NCBI GenBank assembly: GCA_019843655.1
Contig: JACDQD010000011.1
Coordinates: 11,574,604-11,638,603, forward strand
DNA: 64,000 nucleotides
DNA from: Lethocerus indicus
Lineage: Eukaryota; Arthropoda; Insecta; Hemiptera; Belostomatidae
Reading direction: 5' to 3'
Both the position numbers and the translations under genes were made by a program. The notes beneath the pieces are model-generated. The model saw only the letters and a program-made list of their open reading frames with translations. It made no database searches and was not told the origin of the DNA. Numbering within the stretch: the first letter of the stretch is position 1; each line of letters begins with the position of its first letter. Of this stretch, positions 56,791-64,000 are shown piece after piece.

Positions 56791-59329
56791 CAGTAAGTTC
56801 GAATGTCAGAAAAAAGTGTTTCCACTGTGTATTATAAGCCGTCGACGAAACGGTTAGAGGAAAGCAACACCGACAGAAACATGAGGGCTGTCGTTTCTTG
56901 TAAAAGGGGGCGTTGAATGGGACCCTTTAAGTTTGTAAAGCTTCCTGTCCGGATCAGCCGAGGAACCCCCGCCCCTTCGACATTGTGTAGGCGATTCTTT
57001 CGGAATGGCTACGTGACCTCCAATATCGGCTCGGGATTACCGGGCCGCATAGCGTTATGGAGGGAGCTTATATCCGGACCTCCTTTATAAGGCCGTCGGG
57101 GGGGGGACCTCCTTTCTCGCCCGAATGAAACACGTCGGACACCGAATCGGGGCCGTGAATTTACCGTCCCGGGACAGTTTCAAGTCCCGTCTTCGTAGGG
57201 GCTTCACTTCACAAATTCTCGACTCATCGGCCAAAAGAATCTCGGAGTGCAAAAAACTTTGAACAAGACTTCCCTACGCTCTTGTAAAACAACCGAGCAA
57301 TATGAGAGCAAACCTTTACAAAAAAAAATTTTGCCCTATTTTCCTCGTGAAGGAATGTATAGATCGAATACCAACATTGTATTAATGTTCCATTATTTGT
57401 TCGCTTAATCTCGTCACACGTAGTAGCAATCTATTGCTACCCAAGAATTCCAAAACTTCCGGACACATACACACAAGTGTCTATTTCCTAATAATCAATT
57501 TCTTAAAGCTGTTTTTAGAATATTGTAGGCGTTAAAAACGCCTAAAAAATGTGTTCTCTATTTTTGGGCCACTCGGGACGTTATTTTTCTGCGTATCTGG
57601 AAAATTGTCCGGGCATGGACAATCGGAGACGAGAAAACCCCCCCACATTCTGATATACTAGATGCACCGTCGAACAAATAATATGATCATAATGTCCCTA
57701 AATTCCGCGATGCTTTGAACAGAAAAACAGTAAATAATGAGCTCAGTAAGCAGACTGAAAGCGGCTGGAATGGAATCCAAAGAGCTTTGCCGGCCCTGTG
57801 ATTGGTCGAAACCGCCGGTTTCAGTGGCTCCACGAAAACCAATCAGGCTCAGAACAAATCCTCGAACCTCGGATTTGTTAGGCCCGCTTTAAATCCCTCT
57901 CCCGGTTAATTATCGGCAAAGAAAAGCCCTAAATCCCAACTATTAATGTCCGGATTCAACTCTTCTCTCAAAAAAAAACTTTCCTTTTTATTTGATCTAA
58001 CTGCGTAAATTAACGATTTGACGCTTTGACACCGGATTTGTTAAAAAATAAAATTACAGCAACAGCCAACAGCTAAATTCTGATTTATAACAATTTTCGG
58101 CTTTTACAATGAAATGTAGCTATTATGGTCCGACCCGTATGTTTGAGGATGTATGAACTCCATAATACAAAAACTTTTTAATCACATAAATTGAGTATAA
58201 TTAGACAACTGCAACTCGTATATTATTATTTTTTAAATTAATAGAAAATTGAATTTTTGGTGTGAAATCGCAACTCTAGCCTTTCAATACTTCTGTATTC
58301 ATCTTAAATTGAGAAAAAAAAAACAAAACGTTTTTATCAACCACGACAGAAGTTTGGAGTGAGTAAATTGCCGATGTGGACTTCAAACTGGCAAAGCATT
58401 TTCAATTGTTGGTAGCCTTTCAAAAAGTTGTGAAAGGGGAGAAACCCGTCTGGGGTAAATTAGCGACAGGCCGACCCGAATTAGTAACTGGTTTCAATAC
58501 GGGATAACTGTAAACACAGCGCGCCCTGTGTGTGTCGATGCAACGGTGTCTAATTAATCAATCGATGAAGTTGATTAGCCCATCCGAAACGGGGCTCCCC
58601 GTTGTTAACGGCCGATTTCCGCCCAATTTTATTTTGAAAGTATGGAATAATTCGACCAGGTTTGACAGTCGAGCAGAAAATTTGAATCGAAAATTAAAGA
58701 ACACACTGAGTTCATTAATTTTGTTATGTCTAGTGAAATAGGGAGAAAAAATACAGATGTACAACCCACAATAGTCATTTTATTGCGAGTGTTTCTAATG
58801 CAATCACTCGAGCAATACCACTCGTCCTATGTCATAAGCAGGATAGTCCCTTTTACAATGCATATGAATCCATGAAATGTAAGTCTTGCAAAAATTTTAT
58901 CGAGAATTACATATTATTCTGTAAAACCAATTAACGCAAGAATGCACTTACGGATATCGATGAAGAAGCCTGTCGGCCAGTGACGATGGAATATATCGCC
59001 TGTACATTTTCAGAGCGGAATTTCAGTTTCGAAATTAATTCCCCCATATATACATTTGCCCTGAATGTACGGCCCGCGGGGGCGGGTGCATTTATTTGTT
59101 TCCAGTACCGTGAATAAGATAGGAGAGTGGGTGACGCAAAAGCGGCGGCGCTTCGTTAGTCGACGATGACGGGCTTTTCAATCGGAACGAATGAAACGGA
59201 TGTCGGCCAAATTGGTATTGAAAACGGATTTCGTCCCAAATCTAATTCAACACTTCCTACGGTGGGGTAAAATTATAGCGGAGACGGGATGACTCGTCGA
59301 TAACCGGACTGCGTAAAATGCTTCATGGG
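56791..59329. other. No gene recognised
   Basis: CpG-rich at 56930-57250, then mostly AT-rich. A perfect 8-bp hairpin (57526-57544) is noted among the rejected items. Frames are under 70 codons. Confidence 0.5.
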
Positions 59330-59669
59330 TTAACACATTAAGTACCAAATTTTTTTTCTGAAAATTTTGCATAAAATTTCCTTATTATGATGCAAATAGT
59401 ACCTCCAAATATGTTTTTAAAAACCAGTTTGTCAAATATTTTTTTTTTTTAAATCGAGTCCCATTTGGGGATTAGGGCACTACAGAGTTGAACCAACACA
59501 CGAGAACAATCATCTTTTATTTTGAATAATAATCATAATTACAAGTATTTTAACATGATGTCGTATTTATATAAATAATAAAAAAAACTTCCTGTAAACA
59601 CGTCATATCAGAAAAAATAAAAAAAATTAACTGATCCCCATTTGGGGCCTACGGTACTTAATGGGTTAA
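59330..59669 (-). mobile_element. piggyBac-type miniature element (family PB, copy 3, both ends)
   Basis: The element is bounded by TTAA on both sides. The left end is TTAACACATTAAGTACC; the right end is GGTACTTAATGGGTTAA, its near-perfect inverse. CCCATTTGGGG motifs occur at about 59460 and next to the right end (59636-59646). It is closely similar to copy 2 and inverse to copy 1. It contains no coding sequence. Confidence 0.88.
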
Positions 59670-59754
59670 CTGTCTTAATTAAATAATTAATATGACAATT
59701 TAAAGTTATAAAAACTAGACAATGTTTTCTCCATATTCATTTTACCGGAGTGGG

Positions 59755-60150
59755 TTTTTTTAGCTTTTTATTTTGCACAATCGACTGTACAGTTATAAAT
59801 ACAATTGATACACATATATTTTCCATGTGTTTGTCTCGATAAAGAAACCATGCCACTTTTTGACATGATTTAACTACTGACCGAGGTGATCTCTGGGCCG
59901 GTGGCGTTTAAGCCGTCGTGGCGGGGATAATGGATGGGTAACTGAATAAGCGAATTGGGACGAGGAGTAAGGCGGGAAACGAACTTCGCGACTTCCTCGA
60001 CTGTCGGTACTGATTGGTCGGCTTTGAAACATACCGGGGAACACTAAGAATGGTTCGAAGGACTTTCGATTGGAATCTGTGGGTGCGAGCGATGTCGGAT
60101 GTCTCGGTGGAACCCCATAGCTCTATGTCCATGTCGGTTTTAATATGACT
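59755..60150 (-). pseudogene. Jockey-clade retrotransposon, 3' end
   Basis: The minus strand encodes MDIELWGSTETSDIARTHRF, QSKVLRTILSVPRYVSKPTN and QYRQSRKSRSSFPALLLV-type shifted sequence. The basic terminus (CCACGACGGCTTAAACGCC) follows, then the 3' untranslated region ending in an A-rich tail (T-rich on the plus strand at 59755-59765). The IHHDLNIP part is shortened. Inactive. Confidence 0.82.
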
Positions 60151-60630
60151 GTATATTGTGAGGTAGTGGGGTATATTGAAATTCTACGCACAATCAGGCA
60201 AAACCCGATTATCTAATATTTCGGTTAGAGGATTTTGGTTATATTTCAGTGGGTTTAACATGGTAACACTCGAGGCCTAGGTTCAATCCCCGTCGGTGGA
60301 CGAAATGCTTCTGAATGGAAGATATAAGACTATTTCTTACAGAGTCCAGATATTTAAAAAACAGAATCGAACACGACAAACCGTCCTCGCTATCATTAAG
60401 CCGTCACAATCGTCCCTTTCATCGGCCGGTAGAGCGGGACCGCCTTTTCAACGCGCGATTCGTTAACGCCGCCCCAATTGTAACTATTCACGTCGCTTTC
60501 AAGAGAGACCGGAGTTAATTCACCGGAAGCCTCGAAAAGGCGGGCGGATGGGGCCGGAGCGAGAGGGAACCAGACGGGCATACGGGGTGAGATGGTCGGG
60601 AAAGAGATAGGAATAGCGAGAGAAATGGGA

Positions 60631-60660
60631 AAGAGAGAGAGAGAGAGTGAGGGGGAGGGA
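60631..60660 (+). repeat. (GA)n purine tract 1
   Basis: Almost pure purine on the plus strand. Confidence 0.9.
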
Positions 60661-60800
60661 GGCTGAGAGAAATAGGGACAGAGAGGAACTGCATAGTTTA
60701 AAAGGAGAGCGGGCTCGGGACCGTGAAAACGAAGGCGCGGACCCGTCTGCACGGCAACCTGAAAAAAAGATGAATAAAACGCTTCCACTGAATGAACCAG

Positions 60801-60870
60801 GAGAGAGAGAGAGAGAGAGGGAGGGAGAAAGAGAGATAGGGGTGAGAGGGGGGAGCCAGAGAGAGAGAGA
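60801..60870 (+). repeat. (GA)n purine tract 2
   Basis: About 70 bases, nearly all A and G. Frames across it are Glu/Arg- or Ser/Leu-rich artefacts. Confidence 0.9.
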
Positions 60871-62039
60871 ACTCGTCTCTATGAGAACAAAAAAATATAA
60901 CCGCCGTTATGCCACCACTGCACGAATGTAGTTTTGTCCTATAGTAGACTTCTAGTCGGACTAATTGAACGGTCACCATTTTAATTAAGAACCCTGTGAA
61001 TACACGAGGAATTAATTATACAACCTAATTGTGAAAAATAAATGAGATGAAGAAATAAATTCAATTGTTCATAATTGTTGAACAAAGATTTTTCCTATTA
61101 CCCACTTTTATTTAAGCGCAATGGATGTCTTTAAAACCTGAAAATAGTCTATTCCGGCAAACCCTTATCAGCATCATCAGAACATGCTGTTTTTTCACGA
61201 TTGTGCAATTTATGACCTCAGAAATTTTAGTTTACCCTCACACAACAATAATTAATAAACTGTAAGTAAACGTCGGCGGTGTAAATAGAGCAGCGACGAT
61301 GGATGAAACGGGGAAAAAGGGGCTCGATGCAAGGTGGATTTGTCGTGAGCGGTGGGTGGATCGAGACCTGTGGATTGGGGGCAAGGGAAAGGGATAAACG
61401 GCTCAATGAGGGGAGGAATATTCATAAATAAATATGAATTATATCCCAGTACCTGGACCGCGCAGTGTGTACACTGTAGGGGATAACGGTGCCTCGCAGC
61501 GTCATAAATCCAGCATTCATTTTTGAATAAATAAGAGCAAATATCATTCATATAATTATTATTTCATACAAATAAGTATGTCCCTGTAAATAAGTACAGG
61601 TATGCGATAAAACAATACTTCTAGAGTAATTAAAGAAAGTAACAAATCGAAATAATATTATGAATAATCAAAAGATAAAAATTGATTATATCCTGGCTAT
61701 TGTTGTGAAATTTATGTATACACCGTGTATAGTGTGTACTTGTAATATTCTGCTAACACTTTATACGTTGGGCATATACCGTACTTTATTATAGTCTAAC
61801 AAAACTGGGTTATGAGTCGCTTATTAAGATCATATTTCAAAATCGTACGAGATCTCCCGCGTTTCTTTCAATCCAAGTAAGTGGATCATATTTCACGGGG
61901 CGGGGATTTACGAACCAACTTCTTAATATTGTACAAACGGTATCGATAACATACAGCAGGGGTCTTATTAGCGCGGAGCGAATCGCGAGGGCTATTTATT
62001 TAGTCCGCCCATTAATTCGGATTGGATGAAGGGACGTCA

Positions 62040-62310
62040 CCGTTTAATGCGCTCTGCTGGACTTCGTCCCAGTGAGTTTGGCCCGCGTTCAGATATCTGA
62101 TATTCGGCCTGATACACGTTTAAAACTTCGTGTACTTCGTCAACTGTTGAGGTTGTCGAGAATTGTGCGATTGGAAACGCAGTTCCGGGGAGCATTGAGG
62201 ATAGTTCGAAGGTGTTGTCGTTGGAATCTTCGTTGGATGTCTTGAACGTCTTCAGTAGTGCTAATTTCCGGTTTAAGACTTTTCTCTTGACATTCCACAG
62301 TGACATTTAA
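62040..62310 (-). pseudogene. Old jockey-type relic (copy 1 of a duplicated block)
   Basis: The minus strand encodes KVLNRKLALLKTF then a region that at DNA level matches the ATCCTCAATGCTCCCCGG and CAGTTGACGAAGT blocks (ILNAP and TVDEV) of the jockey copies, and ends SLGRSPAERIKR. The DNA match is better than the protein match, so the relic has drifted through indels. Bases 62147-62290 recur almost exactly at 62519-62663. Confidence 0.65.
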
Positions 62311-62332
62311 ACAGGTGATCTATTCTACTATT

Positions 62333-62497
62333 AGGGGTACCCAAAAGTAATCAACATTTTGACTTTGGAATTCATTTTATTTTGCTAAAAAAGAAATTTT
62401 TTTAGCAATATTATCAACAACTCTCCGGCAAACTTGAAGAATTCCTCAAGACCAAAATACATCATATCAAATTGATTACTTTTGGGTACACATAATA
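62333..62497 (-). mobile_element. Mariner-derived miniature element (family M1, copy 3)
   Basis: Starts TTAGGGGTACCCAAAAGTAA and ends with the inverse, ATTACTTTTGGGTACACATAA. The minus strand retains YFGLEEFFK and the VVDNI segment of the mariner C-terminus, with a deletion removing GIENLPEKWQ. It is inserted between the two halves of the duplicated jockey relic. Confidence 0.85.
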
Positions 62498-62518
62498 TTT
62501 CAACAATTTATTTCATCT

Positions 62519-62680
62519 GTTGAGGTTGTCGAGAATTGTGCGATTGGAAACGCAGTTCCGGGGAGCATTGAGGATAGTTCGAAGGTGTTGTCATTGGAAT
62601 CTTCGTTGGATGTCTTGAACGTCTTCAGTAGTGCTAATTTCCGGTTTAAGACTTTTCTCTTGAGGAGTATTTCGTTAAGT
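62519..62680 (-). pseudogene. Old jockey-type relic (copy 2 of a duplicated block)
   Basis: Nearly identical to 62147-62290: GTTGAGGTTGTCGAGAATTG through CCGGTTTAAGACTTTTCTCT. It diverges from the first copy after CTCTTGA. Confidence 0.75.
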
Positions 62681-63257
62681 AAGGCGGCTTATTGGCTGAG
62701 AACAACCGCAATAGGCATAAAGCCGAATGAGAAAGGGAATGGCCGGTGATGGGTGCGGGGGGGGGGGGGGTGGATGTGGGTGGATGGGGGTGGATGGGTT
62801 CGAGAATCATAATAACAGTGACCCAGATAAGGGCGGAGGGTTGGCCGTGCGTTTTATTCATAAAACAAAAGCCCGGCAGTGGCGGGGGTGTGGGGGAGGT
62901 TAGGTCGCACTGTTTAATGGGGTGGTGCTAGAACGTTTGGGTCCCCTCCCTTTAACAATTCTACAATGCAGCTCCCTCTCCCTCTTCCCTACTCCCTCTA
63001 TCTCTATCCCTCCCTCCCTCTAGTCCTCTCTATCGCCATTTCTCCCGCTCTCCGAACCTCTAACTCAGGTTTCATTTGTAGAGCCCCCCCTTTCGGCCCT
63101 CGCATTCGAACCCCCACCACTTCTATTGTTTCCGAACGCGTCATGAATCCGTTCGTTTTGAATCATCCAATAAGTTCCGAAAGTTTAAACGACCCGACAC
63201 AGTGTTACAAATCGAATTTAAATTATAATAACAAATATACACAATTGGGAATTTTCA
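62681..63257. other. No gene recognised; G-rich and pyrimidine-rich
   Basis: A 14-base G run (62757-62770) is followed by TGGATG-type G-rich repeats to ~62800, and a CT-rich tract at 62972-63040. Frames here are low complexity. Confidence 0.55.
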
Positions 63258-63497
63258 TTTCACAGTGACATTTAAACAGGTGATCTAGTCTACTATTACG
63301 GACACCCAAAATGAATTTTGACTTTGGAATTAATTTTATTTTACTAAAAAAGAAACTTTAATTATTAATCTGCTATATATTCACCAATATTATCAACAAC
63401 TCTCCGGCAAACTTGAAGAATTCCTCAAGACCAAAATACATCTTATCAAATTGATTACTTTTGGGTACACATAAAATTTCAACAATTTATTTCATCA
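63258..63497. repeat. Second copy of 62291-62521, including a mariner miniature element
   Basis: The flank CACAGTGACATTTAAACAGG and TGATCTA-TCTACTATTA, then the mariner-derived element, then ATTTCAACAATTTATTTCAT are shared with 62294-62520. Similarity covers flanks that are not part of the transposon, so this is a DNA duplication, not two independent insertions. Confidence 0.85.
63290..63475 (-). mobile_element. Mariner-derived miniature element (family M1, copy 4)
   Basis: On the minus strand: inverted end TTATGTGTACCCAAAAGTAA, then AATTTGATAAGATG joined to YFGLEEFFK, then the VVDNIGEYIAD tail. GIENLPEKWQ is deleted as in copy 3. The right end (GGACACCCAAAATG) is more diverged than in copy 3. 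Confidence 0.82.
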
Positions 63498-63619
63498 GCT
63501 ATATATTATTAGTATGGCTAAATATTATAGCTTATCAAATTTTGAATAATATTTGTTTTTGACTAGGTTTGTTAGTTTTCACATTTCGGTTTTCAGGCCT
63601 TGCATTGTACGTACTGTTC

Positions 63620-64000
63620 CGTGAATTTCGTGCGAAAATTTAGCTTATATTTTGCGTTATGCATTATCGTGTCGCAAACAAAAAAATCTAAAATAGACGT
63701 GTATTGGTCGAAACGGAAAATAATATAGAAATACCCGTATTTTCGCAAGTTATGCCTCGTAAACGTTTTTTGGCCATATAGCGCTATCTTCATTTCGTGG
63801 ATAATAGCGCGGTTTCTGCAGAAGACAGAGTACGAAAGGTTCGACCAGTGGTGGATTTCTCGAATGCCAGGTTCCAAGAGTTATACACCCCGGAAGAAAA
63901 TCGGAAATTTAGAGGACGACTAAATTACATCCAATACGTAGCATCCGAACGAGTGAGATTTGGAATCAAATTTTATAAATTATGCGAATTCAATTCTGGG
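63620..64000 (+). pseudogene. piggyBac-type transposase gene, broken, runs off the window
   Basis: The gene encodes a DDE-family (DDE_Tnp_1_7) transposase that excises and inserts DNA at TTAA. Frame 3 gives KSKIDVYWSKRK, a stop at 63726-63728, then KYPYFRKL. A one-base shift near 63750 moves to frame 2, which reads MPRKRFLAI, a stop at 63779-63781, then RYLHFVDN, DRVRKVRPVVDF, FQELYTPEENRKFRGRLNYI and QYVASERVRFGIKFYKLCEF. The D-Y-W-S, R-F-L-H-F-x-D-N, K-V-R-P-V-x-D, G-R-L-x-x-x-Q-Y and R-x-G-I-K motifs occur in this order in piggyBac transposases. The VVDF aspartate may not be catalytic; the catalytic triad is normally further downstream. Only ~110 residues lie inside the window. Two stops and a frameshift make it a pseudogene unless these are sequencing errors. 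TTAA miniature elements in the same window suggest a shared source. Confidence 0.88.

Larger units (their letters stand above)
60151..62039. other. No gene recognised; purine-rich tracts
   Basis: AT-rich DNA flanks a GA-rich zone at 60600-60870. A GGTTCAATCCC motif at 60280-60290 was examined as a tRNA and rejected. Confidence 0.5.

Noticed and set aside
57526..57544. Perfect 8-bp hairpin TAGGCGTT-AAA-AACGCCTA followed by A bases
   Set aside because: It looks like a bacterial terminator, but the DNA is eukaryotic and no gene ends here.
60230..60310. tRNA-like region with GGTTCAATCCC (B-box-like) and an upstream A-box-like TGGGTTTAACATGG
   Set aside because: The T stem does not pair and no acceptor-stem partner for CGGTGGA is found upstream. 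At most a faint tRNA-derived remnant.
60396..60979. Frames of 93-130 codons
   Set aside because: Mostly translations of GA-rich purine tracts.

Overview
The window looks like nuclear DNA of an insect, or at least an arthropod. The evidence is the mix of mobile-element relics: jockey-clade non-LTR retrotransposon 3' ends, several Tc1/mariner lineages, piggyBac-type elements with TTAA ends, and small inverted-repeat elements. AT-rich DNA alternates with CpG-rich blocks, so CpG is not strongly depleted. I cannot name the order or species. I found no intact host protein-coding gene, rRNA or tRNA. The open frames present are short and mostly GC-rich chance frames, low-complexity tracts or transposon fragments. 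The window is best read as intergenic or long-intron DNA.

Layout. 0-9 kb: a mariner-derived miniature element (727-937), a decayed jockey 3' end (1230-1660), three foldback-element copies (3131, 6514, 7355), a piggyBac-type miniature element (4271-4622) and a jockey 3' end (8426-8955). 9-15.8 kb: mostly unannotated, with one inverted-repeat element at 12737-13021. 15.8-25.8 kb is the densest part: foldback copies, a decayed mariner transposase gene (16827-17440), two mariner miniature elements inserted back to back (18983-19400), a roughly 393-bp tandem array (21712-22905), and two foldback copies joined to the same jockey fragment. 25.8-45 kb: a mariner deletion derivative with 86-bp inverted ends (28904-29276), jockey fragments, a second piggyBac miniature element (33492-33815), more foldback pieces and several microsatellites. 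45-60 kb: head-to-tail jockey fragments (45417-46557 and 49905-50715), an element buried in an AT microsatellite (51141-51306), a local duplication around a foldback copy (55712-56790) and a third piggyBac miniature element (59330-59669). 60-64 kb: purine tracts, a duplicated jockey relic with two mariner miniature elements, and at the right edge a broken piggyBac transposase gene that runs out of the window.

The elements interact mainly by nesting and duplication. Non-autonomous copies (foldback, mariner and piggyBac miniatures) depend on transposases supplied elsewhere, and all transposase or reverse-transcriptase sequences seen here are broken. The least explained material is the foldback family (about a dozen pieces, some with near-complete hairpin arms, ending in a splice-donor-like CAG|GTATGT), the 393-bp tandem array, and a nested CG-rich palindrome at 17598-17652.
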